A DNA stretch of 64,000 bases from Rhizobiales bacterium Ga0077537. GTDB lineage: Bacteria > Pseudomonadota > Alphaproteobacteria > Rhizobiales > Hyphomicrobiaceae. Positions 9,288 through 19,125 of the stretch are shown piece after piece (position 1 is the stretch's first letter; the number at the start of each line of letters is the position of its first letter). The translations under genes were made by a program, and so were the position numbers. The DNA lies in NCBI GenBank assembly GCA_001464955.1, contig LNEM01000036.1:62001-126000 (forward strand), in the 5' to 3' direction. Under the pieces are notes generated by a model. That model was not told where the DNA came from, made no database searches, and worked only from the letters and a program-made list of their open reading frames with translations.

Positions 9288-9385
9288 GGTATCTCTCCTT
9301 GCCCGCGCCGCCGCAATGGGTCGGAATCGGGTCGTTGTGGGACTGAGGTCTGAACAAGACCCCGGATCAGAGGCGACAGTTTGGC

Positions 9386-10219
9386 CTAGCAGCAGCCGCA
9401 GTCGTCGGGCAAGAGCCGTTGATCCATGGTGAGGGCGGGCTCGGGGCACGTCGAATCGCCGACGATCCGGGCCGGCACTCCGGCCACCGTCTTGTTGTCG
9501 GGGACGGCGTTGAGCACCACCGAGCCGGCCGCGACCTTCGAGCAGTTCCCCACCCGGATGTTGCCGAGCACCTTGCAGCCAGCTGCGAGCAGCACGTTGT
9601 TGCCGATCTTGGGATGCCGGTCGCCATCGCTCTTGCCGGTGCCGCCGAGCGTCACGCCATGCAGCATCGATACGTTGTCGCCGACGACCGCCGTCTCGCC
9701 GATTACGATGCCATGGCCATGATCGATGAAGATGCCGCGCCCGATGCGCGCCGCCGGGTGGATGTCGACTGCGAAGATCCGGCTCGACTGGCTCTGCAGA
9801 TAGAGCGCGAAATCGCGTCGGCCCTGCTGCCAGAGTGCGTGCGCGAAGCGATGCGTGACGAGGGCGTGGAAGCCCTTGAAGTAGAGCAACGGCTCGATGT
9901 AGCGGTGGCACGCCGGATCGCGCTCGTAGACGGCGGCGAGATCGGCCCGGAAGATCTGTCCGATGTCGGGCTGCGCCGTGAGCACGTCCTCGAACGTCTG
10001 GCCGATGAGGCCCGCGTCGACGTCCGAGTGGTTGAGCCGCTGGGCCAGCCGGTGGCACACGGCCTGCTCGAGCCGGTCGTGCGACAGGATCGTCGCGTAG
10101 ATGAAGCCGCCGAGCGCCCGCTCCGTCGTGAGCACGCCTTCGGCTTCGGCGCGCACCGCCGACCAGATCGGATCGAACGTCTCCACATGCTCGCTGAGGC
10201 GCGAGGTTTCGAATGCCAT
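9386..10219 (-). CDS. cysE: serine O-acetyltransferase
   Basis: Acetylates L-serine with acetyl-CoA as the first step of cysteine synthesis. The protein (277 aa) has the N-terminal helical SATase domain (DPIWSAVRAEAE) and a C-terminal hexapeptide beta-helix with the family motif DIHPAARIGRGIFIDHGHG, containing the catalytic Asp-His pair. The ATG at 10219 has AGGAGG eight bases upstream, so I prefer it over the ATG at 10288. The extreme C-terminus is cysteine-rich (DDCGCC). In many CysE proteins this tail docks into cysteine synthase and must end in Ile for that, so a typical synthase-binding tail is not obvious here. Confidence 0.95.
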   Translation of the reverse strand: MAFETSRLSEHVETFDPIWSAVRAEAEGVLTTERALGGFIYATILSHDRLEQAVCHRLAQRLNHSDVDAGLIGQTFEDVLTAQPDIGQIFRADLAAVYERDPACHRYIEPLLYFKGFHALVTHRFAHALWQQGRRDFALYLQSQSSRIFAVDIHPAARIGRGIFIDHGHGIVIGETAVVGDNVSMLHGVTLGGTGKSDGDRHPKIGNNVLLAAGCKVLGNIRVGNCSKVAAGSVVLNAVPDNKTVAGVPARIVGDSTCPEPALTMDQRLLPDDCGCC

Positions 10220-10386
10220 GTCGGCGTCCTCCTGGATCTCTGTCGCAGAGCCGGTAGCGGCGCGCGGCAAGTGAATACCCGGATACATGAGCGTCTATAG
10301 GGTACCAGTCAACAGCAAGCCCCGGCGGAGGGCAAATGAATCCTCTCAGCCCACACTTTAGATAATCTCAATCCTGAATCGCCGCG

Positions 10387-13221
10387 TCAGGTCGCCGGAC
10401 CCGCCCCCGCGGCGGCATACTGGATGTAGCCGTTGGTCGCCAGGGTATCGCCGCGCCCGAACCCCGACGTGATCCCGTCCTCCGGCCGCCACATGCCCGT
10501 GGAGAACACGCTGGCCGCCTCGGTCTCGTAGGTCACGCCATCGAGCACCACCTTGTCGACGATCAGGTTGCGGTCGATGCCGAGCTGCGGCTGCCAGAGA
10601 TCGTTGGTGAAGGTCAGCCGGATGTCCTCGATCGCGAGCTGCGTCGGACTGTTGTAGACGATCACCTGCCCGCCGGCACCCAGGTCGAGGTACGTCGCCA
10701 CCGTCTGGCCGTCGATGACGAGCTGCATGGTCTCTTCCCCGCGTTCGCCGCGGGCGAAGATGGCGAGCGTCGAGCCGTCCTCGACGGGCGTGTCCGCGTA
10801 CTGGAAGTAGCCGTTGGTAGCGAGCGTGTCGCCGCGGCCGAAACCGGCAACGATGCCATCCTCCGCCAGCCACGAGCCCGTCGAGTAGACGTTGGCGGCT
10901 TCCGTCTCGTAGCTCACGCCGTCGATCCGGATCTTGTCGACGATCAGATTGTAGTCGATGGCGGCGGCCGGCTCGTAGCGATCGTTGAGGAACGCGACGC
11001 GGACGTCACCGGGCGAAACCGGTCCCGAGGCCCGGAACGCATAGGTCGCGCCACCGACGGCGACGTTCTCGAACACCGCGGCCACGTTGCCGCCGATCGA
11101 CAATTGCATGATCTCGGCGCCGGTCTGGCCTCTCGCCAACACTTCGATCAGCGAGCCCGTGGCCGTGCCGGCCGCCACCGTGACGCTGTATGTCGCGGTA
11201 TCCTCCGCCCCATTCGCGTCTGCCACGGCATAGCTCACGCTCGTCGTGCGCGTCGTGCCGGGTGCGAGATCGCCGAAGTCACCGTCGGGTGTGAAGCTGG
11301 CGGCCCCGTCGGCACCGATCACGAAGCGCCCGCCCGCGCTGCCGTCGACCCCGACGCCGACCCGCGCCGGCACCCCGTTGACGGCGCTGACCCGCAGCGC
11401 CGACGCCGGTCCGTCCGGATCGCTGTCGTTGGCGAGCACATTGACCGATGTCGGCAGCAGTGGCGAGGTGGTGCCGCTGTCGTTGACGGCCTCCGGCGCC
11501 TGGTTGGCGGCGGCTCCGCCGGTGATCTCGAGCCGCCCGACATGATTGCGCACGAGATCGACGTAATAGACGTAACCGTCGTCGCCCTGCGTGAAATGCA
11601 CCGGCGCAAAGCGGTTCGGCGTCGTGTAGAGGTACGTCACCTCGCGCCGGTCGTTGAGGTCGACCGTGAAGACCTCGCCCTGCGACACGTCGGCGAAGAA
11701 ATAGTCGTTCTGCAGCGCCACCGGATAGCGGTTGCCGTCATAGACGACGTCGCCGCCGGTGATCGCCTGGAGCTGATAGCCGGGGTCGTTGTTGAGATGC
11801 GAGAAGCCCCTGTAGGCGCCGGTAACCTCGATGGTGCCGGCCGCCACCGCCGCATAGAACTGCGCGGCGCCGGCTTGCGTGTTGTAGCCCGGCGTCTGCC
11901 GGAGAACGCCGCCGTCGCCGCCCTCGTAGTAGGGCCAGCCGAAATTCGCACCCGGACCGCCGACGTTGATCTCCTCGTAGGAGTTCCAGCCCGTATCGCT
12001 GATGACGAGCTGTCCCGCCTGATCGAACGTCATCGAGAACGGATTCCTGAGCCCCGACTGATAGACGCGGGCCCGGTTCGACGACAGGCTGACGCCCGCC
12101 TCGACGAACGGATTGTCGGCGAGCCCGAGCCCCGTCGCCGGATCGATGCGCAGGATCTTGCCGGACAGGCTGTCGAGGTTCTGGACGCTGGCGCTGCGGG
12201 GATCGGCGAAGTTGAACGACGTGCCGTCGCCGATCGAGACGTAGAGCGCACCATCCGGGCCGAACGCTAGCGCCCCGCCGGCATGCGAGCGCGAATCCAC
12301 CTTGATGTAGTCGTCGACGTAGCCGCCGCCGGGAAGGCGTCCGGATTCCGCCTGCGACAGGTTCGAGGTGCTGTCCACCGACCCGCCACCGCTGATGTCG
12401 GCGAGTGTGCGGCCAGCGCCCCCGAGGATGATCGTCTCGCTGCCGGGCACCGCCGTGCGATACCCGGTGGCGACGTCCGCCGTGAACCGCACGACGTGCG
12501 CGAACCGGTTGCCGCCGCCGTCCGGCCCGGCATTGCCGCTGAGGCCCTGCGCTTGCGGCGGATCCACGACATAGAACGCGTAGATGTGGGGCTGGCTCGG
12601 GAAGTTCGGATCGAGCGCGATGTCTAGCAACCCGCGATCCTGGATGTTGTTGACCTTCGGCGCGATGTTGACGAACGTCGAGAGCGTGCTGCCCGTCGTC
12701 AGATCGACGAGCTTGATCGCGCCACCCTTCTCGGCCACGTACCCGAGCATCGCGCCGGCCGGCGTATTGGGCAGCCCCGACACCATCTCGAGGTCGATCG
12801 GCTGCGAGAGGCCGCTCGCCACCACGCGTTCCGTGACACTGTAGGGCGAGACGAGCGGCGGCGTGGCCGGATCGGTGACCGGGGTCTCGTTGTCGAGAAT
12901 GGCGACCCGCGTGGTCCTGGGGGCTTGCAGGACGGCGCCTTCCACATTGGTCAGCGACACCGTGAACGTCTCTGTCGCCTCGCCGGCCTGATCGTCGAGA
13001 ATGGTGACAGGGACGAGGATGCGATCCTGCCCGGCGGCGAAGGTCACTGTGCCGGTCCGGGCGACGAAGTCCTGTCCTGCGACGGCCTCGTTGCCGGTGA
13101 TGGAATAGTCGACGCTGGCCGGGGTGCTGAGGTCGCCCGTGCGCACGATGGGCACGAAGACCTGCCCTTGCGTTTCGGCGGCGCTGATCTCCGTCTCACC
13201 CAGAAAAACGGTCCCTGACAT
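10387..13221 (-). CDS. modular Calx-beta / PQQ-type sugar dehydrogenase-like / CBM60-like protein
   Basis: A 944-residue modular protein. In order: a Calx-beta-like domain (about residues 1-115, calcium-type acidic loops such as ILDDQAGEATETF); a six-bladed glucose/sorbosone dehydrogenase-like propeller (about 125-570, with HAGGALAFGPDGALYVSIGD and the following GLRNPF segment); a cadherin/Big_9-like domain (about 575-685, NDSDPDG motif); and two repeats of about 115 residues (about 690-800 and 815-930), each ending GRGDTLATNGY, that resemble Ca-dependent xylan-binding CBM60 modules. No N-terminal signal peptide is visible, so export would need a type I or other route. No secretion genes are nearby. 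It probably oxidises or binds sugars outside the cell; the substrate is unknown. Confidence 0.85.
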   Translation of the reverse strand: MSGTVFLGETEISAAETQGQVFVPIVRTGDLSTPASVDYSITGNEAVAGQDFVARTGTVTFAAGQDRILVPVTILDDQAGEATETFTVSLTNVEGAVLQAPRTTRVAILDNETPVTDPATPPLVSPYSVTERVVASGLSQPIDLEMVSGLPNTPAGAMLGYVAEKGGAIKLVDLTTGSTLSTFVNIAPKVNNIQDRGLLDIALDPNFPSQPHIYAFYVVDPPQAQGLSGNAGPDGGGNRFAHVVRFTADVATGYRTAVPGSETIILGGAGRTLADISGGGSVDSTSNLSQAESGRLPGGGYVDDYIKVDSRSHAGGALAFGPDGALYVSIGDGTSFNFADPRSASVQNLDSLSGKILRIDPATGLGLADNPFVEAGVSLSSNRARVYQSGLRNPFSMTFDQAGQLVISDTGWNSYEEINVGGPGANFGWPYYEGGDGGVLRQTPGYNTQAGAAQFYAAVAAGTIEVTGAYRGFSHLNNDPGYQLQAITGGDVVYDGNRYPVALQNDYFFADVSQGEVFTVDLNDRREVTYLYTTPNRFAPVHFTQGDDGYVYYVDLVRNHVGRLEITGGAAANQAPEAVNDSGTTSPLLPTSVNVLANDSDPDGPASALRVSAVNGVPARVGVGVDGSAGGRFVIGADGAASFTPDGDFGDLAPGTTRTTSVSYAVADANGAEDTATYSVTVAAGTATGSLIEVLARGQTGAEIMQLSIGGNVAAVFENVAVGGATYAFRASGPVSPGDVRVAFLNDRYEPAAAIDYNLIVDKIRIDGVSYETEAANVYSTGSWLAEDGIVAGFGRGDTLATNGYFQYADTPVEDGSTLAIFARGERGEETMQLVIDGQTVATYLDLGAGGQVIVYNSPTQLAIEDIRLTFTNDLWQPQLGIDRNLIVDKVVLDGVTYETEAASVFSTGMWRPEDGITSGFGRGDTLATNGYIQYAAAGAGPAT

Positions 13222-13457
13222 CGCCCCATCTCCACGCGTTCGGCACTCCGCGGTCGCTCATGCGCCGCCGGACGTCCACTGAGTATCAGTCTTAAAGAAA
13301 GCTTTCAATCGACAGAGAATGATGGAGATTTGCCGATTCGGAGAAGGTGCGAGCTGTCGTGGTTGACGTTGTCCGCCCCAGCGGACAGCATTGCATCCTC
13401 CGGCACGGCGGCCGATTTCGGCCGGAGCCGGCACCGTCGTTCCGAGGAGATCGTCTT

Positions 13458-14993
13458 ATGGATGAAGCGCGCATTCCGGTTCTCGTCGGCGCCGGGCAGG
13501 TGACGCAGCGTATCGCGGATCCGGCCAAGGCCCTCGCCGCGATGGATCTCACCGCGGAAGCTGTGCGCAAGGCAGCCGTCGACAGCGGCGTCGGTCGCAA
13601 GCTCCTCGAGGAACTCGATACGATTGTGGTGCTGCGGGCCTTCTCCGACACCAGCTGGCGGTTCCGGAGCCCCTTCGGTGGCCCGAAGAACCCGCCGAAA
13701 TCCATCGCCGATCGCATCGGTGCCAACCGCGCGCGTCGCCTGATCTACACGCACCCGGGCGGAAACATGCCCCAGTGGTGCATCAATCGCCTGTCGGAAA
13801 TGGTGACGCGCGGCGAGGTGGGCGCAGCGCTCGTCTGCGGTGGCGAGGCGCTGGCGACGCAGAAGGCCGCCGAACGCGCGAAGCTGCCGCTCGACTGGAA
13901 CGAGGATGCCGGCGGCACCTGCGAGGAGTGGGGCGTTGCGACCCGCGGCTGGAACGACATGGAAGAGCGGCACCGGATGGCCGGCGCCATCTTCGCCTAT
14001 CCGCTCTTCGAGAACGGCATTCGCGGACATCTGGGCCGCTCGATCCCCGAACACATGCAGGCCGTCGGCAAGCTCTTCGAGCACTTCGCCGCGGTCGCCG
14101 CGAAAAATCCGCTGGCCGATCGCCGGCAGGGTTTCAAGGCCGACCAGATCGCGACCGTGACGCCGGATAATCCCTATATCGGCTTTCCCTACACGAAGCT
14201 GATGAACTCGAACGCCTTCATCGATCAGGCAGCCGCCGTCATCCTGACTTCTGTCGCAACGGCGCGAAAGCTCGGGGTCCCCGAAAACCAGTGGGTCTTC
14301 CTGCACGGCACCGCCGACGCCTACGACCACTGGTACATCTCCGATCGCAAGAACTACCACTCCTCGCCGGCCATGCGCGTCGTTGCCCGCGAGACCTTCG
14401 AGATGGCCGGGCTCTCCATGTCGGACGTGGACTTCATCGACCTCTACAGCTGCTTCCCGTCCGCGGTCGAGATCGCGTGCGCCGAGAACGGCCTCGCCCT
14501 CGACGATCCGCGCGGCCTGACCGTGACCGGTGGCCTCCCCTACTTCGGCGGACCGGGGAACAACTACGTCACCCATTCGATTGCCGAGATGATCGCGAAG
14601 GTGCGCGGCAAGCCGGGTTCGAAGGGGCTCGTCACGGCCAACGGCAACTACGTGACGAAGCAATCGGCAGGCATCTACTCGACTGAGCGCCCCGCCAAAC
14701 CCTTCGCGCCCAGGGATCCGAAATCCTATCAGGCAGCGATCGACGCCGACAAAGGCCCGCCCGTCGTCGAGGCACCATCCGGCAAGGGCACGATCGAGAC
14801 CTACACCGTGATGCACGACCGCAAGGGGCCGAGCTACGCCATATTGTTTGCCCGTGACGCCGACGGCCGTCGCTTCATGGCCAACACGCCCGACGATGCC
14901 ACGCTTCTGCGCGACATGACCGAGCGCGACTATCTGGGCGCGACAGGAACGGTGACGTCGGGTGATGGCATCAACGTGTTCCGTCCGGCCTGA
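13458..14993 (+). CDS. acetyl-CoA acetyltransferase-like thiolase family protein
   Basis: A 511-residue member of the thiolase superfamily of the acetyl-CoA acetyltransferase-like, SCP2-type group. It has VLVGAGQVTQR at the start, a candidate active cysteine in MPQWCINRL, the segment IDLYSCFPSAVEIACAE and the conserved GGLPYFGGPGNNYVTHS with the catalytic-type histidine. An extra C-terminal OB-like domain (about 430-511) is usual for this subfamily. The ATG at 13458 follows GAGGAGA. It is transcribed away from the large modular gene. The physiological substrate is unknown; a role in acyl-CoA turnover with the nearby CoA transferase is possible. Confidence 0.9.
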   Translation: MDEARIPVLVGAGQVTQRIADPAKALAAMDLTAEAVRKAAVDSGVGRKLLEELDTIVVLRAFSDTSWRFRSPFGGPKNPPKSIADRIGANRARRLIYTHPGGNMPQWCINRLSEMVTRGEVGAALVCGGEALATQKAAERAKLPLDWNEDAGGTCEEWGVATRGWNDMEERHRMAGAIFAYPLFENGIRGHLGRSIPEHMQAVGKLFEHFAAVAAKNPLADRRQGFKADQIATVTPDNPYIGFPYTKLMNSNAFIDQAAAVILTSVATARKLGVPENQWVFLHGTADAYDHWYISDRKNYHSSPAMRVVARETFEMAGLSMSDVDFIDLYSCFPSAVEIACAENGLALDDPRGLTVTGGLPYFGGPGNNYVTHSIAEMIAKVRGKPGSKGLVTANGNYVTKQSAGIYSTERPAKPFAPRDPKSYQAAIDADKGPPVVEAPSGKGTIETYTVMHDRKGPSYAILFARDADGRRFMANTPDDATLLRDMTERDYLGATGTVTSGDGINVFRPA

Positions 14994-15020
14994 GCGGACG
15001 GGCGCCGGCTCGTACGGCCG

Positions 15021-15803
15021 TCAGGCGACGTTCGGCATGGCGCGCGGCGATTGCCGTGCGTCGGCATCGGCGCCCAGCAGCACGCGAGCCTGCTCCGCGG
15101 TGAAATAGACGCCGTTGATGAAATGGTCGCCGTCGTGGGCCTGCGCCGGCATGTCGACGAGTACGACGGGCCAGCCCTTGAGCGGCACCATCGTCTCGAG
15201 CAGCGCCGGCCGAAGCATCGTATCGCTGGCCATCAGCATGTAACGGTCGAGCGTGGCTCGCAGCGCGTCGAACTGGCCATCCCGCGGCTGCGGACACGTG
15301 ATCAGGTTCTCGATGAGCGCGGCAAAGAAGGCGCTGCGCACGATGATGGCATCGATGAATTCGGGCACGCTCGGTGACTGCAGCGCGACCCCGAGACAGC
15401 CGTCCTGATGCGCCCGCTGGCAATAGAGGTTGAACGACAGCGCATCGCCGAGGAATTGCTGCAGATGGAACTGGGCATTCGGGTCGATCGCGTCGCCGCC
15501 TTCCGGATAGCGGTAGGCGAAGTAGCGATGCCCGACCGAGCCATTCGGGCCCGGCACGATGAAGTGCTCGAAGAACGCCTTCAGCGGAAGCGGGCCTGCC
15601 TCGGGGTCGAGTTTCCCGGTGACGGCCGGCATCTCCACCCGGCTTTCCTCGCGCACCGAGGCCGCGATGCGACCGGCGCGAAGCAGGATGTCGCTGACGT
15701 GATCACGAAGCGTCTCGAGATTGCCAAGAGCACTCGGATCGGCTGCCTCCGGCTGCGGCGTTAGGCCCCCGGCGGTCAACGCTTTGCGAAGTCCAAAGAG
15801 CAT
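15021..15803 (-). CDS. hypothetical protein, unknown family
   Basis: A 260-residue soluble protein that I do not recognise. It begins MLFGLRKALTAGGL and has no signal peptide or membrane segment. A central region contains GPNGSVGHRYFAYRYPEGGD, followed by helices rich in aliphatic residues and a C-terminal stretch PLKGWPVVLVDMPAQAHDGD. Strong third-position GC and clean reading support it as a real gene. It ends 27 bp from the convergent thiolase stop. The ATG at 15803 is the first good start but has only a weak upstream purine run. Confidence 0.72.
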   Translation of the reverse strand: MLFGLRKALTAGGLTPQPEAADPSALGNLETLRDHVSDILLRAGRIAASVREESRVEMPAVTGKLDPEAGPLPLKAFFEHFIVPGPNGSVGHRYFAYRYPEGGDAIDPNAQFHLQQFLGDALSFNLYCQRAHQDGCLGVALQSPSVPEFIDAIIVRSAFFAALIENLITCPQPRDGQFDALRATLDRYMLMASDTMLRPALLETMVPLKGWPVVLVDMPAQAHDGDHFINGVYFTAEQARVLLGADADARQSPRAMPNVA

Positions 15804-15888
15804 GGCGCGTCCGACTTTCCCCGCGTTGCGACGTGCGCGTCTGTTGGACGAGCCATGCCATGCTAGGGGGAGGGGCTTAACGTGCCGT

Positions 15889-17292
15889 TTACGCGACGGC
15901 AGACTGCGGCCATTCCGCAGCATGCGAGCCGAGCGGCATCGACGGCCGCGTGAACCTGGGCGCTGTTTCCGACAGGAGTCCCGCGTGCCGGACAGCCGTC
16001 ATGGCGCCGAACCCCGATCCGCTGAGTTCGAGCAGGTCGCCGAGGTCGCCGGCCTTCGGCGCCGGCAGCGCCAGCGTCTCCGCGGGCAGCCTCCCGAGCT
16101 TCCACAGCCACTCGCCCGTCTGCGCCAGCGAGACCCGCACCAGCCACGAACCGCCTTCTTCCGCCTGGCGCTTCAGCGCCATCATCGCACCGGTCGCCAT
16201 CAGGAAACCCGAGCCGTGATCGAGGGCCTGGCACGGGAGCTCTTTTGGGCCCTGGACCCCGGCGGCGGCTGCCTCCGCGGCATTGAGGCCGTTCGCGTTC
16301 TGCACGAGGCTGTCGAAGCCGCGCCGACCCGCCCACGGGCCCGCATGGCTCCATGCCGAAAGAGAAACGACGACGATGCCCGGCGATATCTCGGCAATGG
16401 CCTCCGGAGAAAACCCCTTGGCCGCGAGCGCGCCCGGCCGATAGCCTTGGATGAAGATGTCGGCGCTCTTGGCTAGGGCCTTGAGCTTGGCGCGGCCATC
16501 CTCCGACGCGAGATCGAGTTCGGCGCGAAGCTTGCCCCGCCCGCCGTCCATGACGAGCGTGGGCATGTCAGGAATGCCGGGCCCCGTGATCGAGAGGACG
16601 TCGGCCCCGTGCGCCGCGAGCGTCCGCCCGCAGACCGGTCCGGCGATGACCCGGGTGAGATCGAGCGCGCGAATGCCCGAGAGCGGCCGCTCCGACGGAA
16701 GGCGTTGACGCGGCGGCGCATCACCGATGCGGATGATCTCGAACAACGGCAGAGTCGCGAGGGCCTGTCCCTGCGGATGCGCGCGCCATTCCTCCGGCGT
16801 CCGCATCATCGTGATGACCATGCCGTTCTCGGCGGCGGCGGTCTCGAGGGCTTCCCCCGTCCAGTCCTGCAGCTTGCGGGCGACGCTTTCGCGCTCGTAC
16901 TCGGCCTTGAGAAAGGCGAGCGTACGTGCCCGATGGTGGGGCATGTTGGCGTGGACGCGCACATAGCGGCCGTCGCCGGTCTGGTAGACGCCAGCGACCT
17001 TGTCCCAGATGCGGCGCTCGGGCTGGCCCTCGACGGACAGGAGTTGCTCGCTTCGGAACTCGGTCGCGGCATGACGCATGTCGACCGCCGCCAGTTGCCG
17101 GCCATTGCGCCGTGCGACGGCGAATTCGGCCGCTGCGAGCGCGCTGGCTGCGATGGTCGCCTGCGCCATCGTACCGACTGCGAATGTCGAGGGAAGCGCG
17201 GGCTCTTGGCCGCGCAGCGCAACGCTGTCGAGTGAAGACAGCGTCCCGCCGCCGAGTTGCCAGATGTAAGCCGTCGCCGCTGCAGGCGTCAT
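15889..17292 (-). CDS. CaiB/BaiF-type (class III) CoA transferase, permuted architecture
   Basis: A 467-residue family III CoA transferase-like protein. The canonical N-terminal motif of the family (GIRALDLTRVIAGPVCGRTL, with GADVL) lies near residue 207 instead of the start. The candidate catalytic Asp is in QALDHGSG and the VSLAQTGEW segment follows. The first 200 residues look like the C-terminal half of ordinary family members (YQTGDGRYVRVHANM, TPEEWRAHPQG, ending IGDAPP), so the halves are in reversed order. It would transfer CoA between carboxylic acids; the substrate is unknown. The start ATG is preceded by GGGGGA. Confidence 0.88.
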   Translation of the reverse strand: MTPAAATAYIWQLGGGTLSSLDSVALRGQEPALPSTFAVGTMAQATIAASALAAAEFAVARRNGRQLAAVDMRHAATEFRSEQLLSVEGQPERRIWDKVAGVYQTGDGRYVRVHANMPHHRARTLAFLKAEYERESVARKLQDWTGEALETAAAENGMVITMMRTPEEWRAHPQGQALATLPLFEIIRIGDAPPRQRLPSERPLSGIRALDLTRVIAGPVCGRTLAAHGADVLSITGPGIPDMPTLVMDGGRGKLRAELDLASEDGRAKLKALAKSADIFIQGYRPGALAAKGFSPEAIAEISPGIVVVSLSAWSHAGPWAGRRGFDSLVQNANGLNAAEAAAAGVQGPKELPCQALDHGSGFLMATGAMMALKRQAEEGGSWLVRVSLAQTGEWLWKLGRLPAETLALPAPKAGDLGDLLELSGSGFGAMTAVRHAGLLSETAPRFTRPSMPLGSHAAEWPQSAVA

Positions 17293-17466
17293 GGTTTCCC
17301 CCGGGATCGTTCACGCTGCGATCGTCTCCGCGCGGAGCCCGACGCGATGCTGTTTTCCAGCACCTACAACTGAACCCGGCCGAAAGCTAGAGTGTCGGTG
17401 GTCCGTCCACAGTTCGCCAGCGAGCTGTGTGGTTCCGGAGGCGCGCCGACGAGCGGCGCGCTGGAC

Positions 17467-19125
17467 TTAATCCGCCGTGATCTTGACCGGTCGCCTGAGA
17501 AAAGCCGGCATGTGATCGCCGAAGGCCGCCGGAGTGGCTTCCCGATCTCCGCGCCCCTGGGCCCCGCGTTGAGGCCGGTCGGCTCTGGGACCGGCCGGCG
17601 CACGGGCTGGACGCTCGCTCGGCCGCTCTTGCCGTTCGCGCGGCGGAGCCGACGCCTGGCGCTCCTGGCTGGCCACCGCTTCCCGCGCGACGGGGGCGTC
17701 TCCACCCCGCTCGCGACGTCGAACGGGCCGGCGCGGAAGGCCGATCGCATCGTCTGGCACGGACGGTTGCTCATCGCGTACCGGCGCATCGATGCCCGTC
17801 AGGCTGCGCGACGCTTCGCGCCGCTCCGGTCGTTCGTCGCGCCCCGGGCGCTCGTCACGTGCCGGACGGTCACGCCGGACAGGGCGATCGGAGCTGCGGC
17901 CCTCGCCCCGACCTTCGCTGCGGCCGCCGCGCGCCGGTGCGCCGCGGCCACGCCGCTTGCGGCTCCGGCCATCGGCCATCGTCTCCTCGTTGGGAGGATC
18001 CCCGATCCACTGCAGTTCGTCGGTCGTGAGTTTCAGGATCGAATCGATGGCCTTGATGTCGTCCGCCGTCACGATGGTGGCGGCAAACCCGTCGCGGCCG
18101 GCACGCCCGGTCCGGCCGATCCGGTGCACGTAGTCTTCCGGCTGCCACGGCACGTCGTAGTTGATGACGTGCGACACGTCGGGGATGTCGAGGCCGCGCG
18201 CCGCCACATCGGAGGCCGCGAGCAGTGCGATCTCGCCCGAACGGAACTTGTCGAGCGTCGCGGTTCGGCTCATCTGGTCCATGTCGCCGTGCAGCGCACC
18301 GGCATTGAAGCCGTGCTTCATGAGCGACTTCAGCAGAATGGCGACATCTTTCTTGCGGTTGCAGAAGATGATCGCGTTCTTGACGTCGAGCGTGCGCAGC
18401 AGTTCCCGCAGCACCTCGCGCTTCGCCCAGTCTTCGCCGCTGTCGCAGTAGCAGAACCGCTGCGTGATCGTCTTTGCCGTGGTCGACTGCTTGGCCACCT
18501 CGATGCGCACCGGATCGGTCAGGAACTGATCGACGAGGCGCGTGATCTCTGGCGGCATGGTCGCCGAGAAGAACAGCGTCTGGCGCTTGGGCGGCAGGAG
18601 TTTGCAGATCTTCTCGATGTCGGGAATGAAGCCCATGTCGAGCATGCGGTCGGCTTCGTCGATGACCAGGATCTCGACGCCCATCAGCATGATGCGGCCG
18701 CGCCCGAAATGGTCGAGCAGTCGGCCCGGCGTGGCGATCAGAACGTCAACGCCGCGATCGAGCTTGCGCACCTGATCGTCCATCGAAACGCCGCCGATGA
18801 GCAGCGCGACGTCCAGCTTGTGATTGACGCCGTACTTCTCGAAGCTCTGCGCGCACTGCGCGGCGAGTTCGCGGGTCGGTGCCAGGATCAGCGATCGCGG
18901 CATCCGCGCCCGTGCGCGACCCGTTTCGAGGCGGGTGATCATCGGAAGCACGAACGACGCCGTCTTGCCGGTGCCCGTCTGCGCAATGCCGAGGACGTCG
19001 CGGCCTGTCGTGGCGACGGGAATGGCCTGCGCCTGGATCGGGGTCGGCGCGGGATAGCCCGCGGCCTCGATGGCGGCGAGCACCTTTGCGCTGAGACCGA
19101 GCTCAGCGAACGTGGTGGTCTGCAA
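17467..19125 (-). CDS. DEAD-box ATP-dependent RNA helicase (RhlE-like)
   Basis: A 552-residue RNA helicase. The core (about residues 1-375) shows the Q motif (FAELGLS...PTPIQ), Walker A AQTGTGKT, PTRELAAQ, DEAD as VIDEADRMLDMGF, SAT, and the helicase C motifs SDVAARGLDIP and HRIGRTGRAGR. A disordered tail of about 150 residues rich in Arg, Glu, Asp, Gly and Pro follows, with DERPGRDERPERRE-type repeats, and may bind RNA. The start is TTG at 19125 with GGAG eight bases upstream; reading further back would run through a non-coding leader. Such helicases remodel RNA in ribosome assembly, mRNA decay or the cold response. Confidence 0.94.
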   Translation of the reverse strand: MQTTTFAELGLSAKVLAAIEAAGYPAPTPIQAQAIPVATTGRDVLGIAQTGTGKTASFVLPMITRLETGRARARMPRSLILAPTRELAAQCAQSFEKYGVNHKLDVALLIGGVSMDDQVRKLDRGVDVLIATPGRLLDHFGRGRIMLMGVEILVIDEADRMLDMGFIPDIEKICKLLPPKRQTLFFSATMPPEITRLVDQFLTDPVRIEVAKQSTTAKTITQRFCYCDSGEDWAKREVLRELLRTLDVKNAIIFCNRKKDVAILLKSLMKHGFNAGALHGDMDQMSRTATLDKFRSGEIALLAASDVAARGLDIPDVSHVINYDVPWQPEDYVHRIGRTGRAGRDGFAATIVTADDIKAIDSILKLTTDELQWIGDPPNEETMADGRSRKRRGRGAPARGGRSEGRGEGRSSDRPVRRDRPARDERPGRDERPERREASRSLTGIDAPVRDEQPSVPDDAIGLPRRPVRRRERGGDAPVAREAVASQERQASAPPRERQERPSERPARAPAGPRADRPQRGAQGRGDREATPAAFGDHMPAFLRRPVKITAD

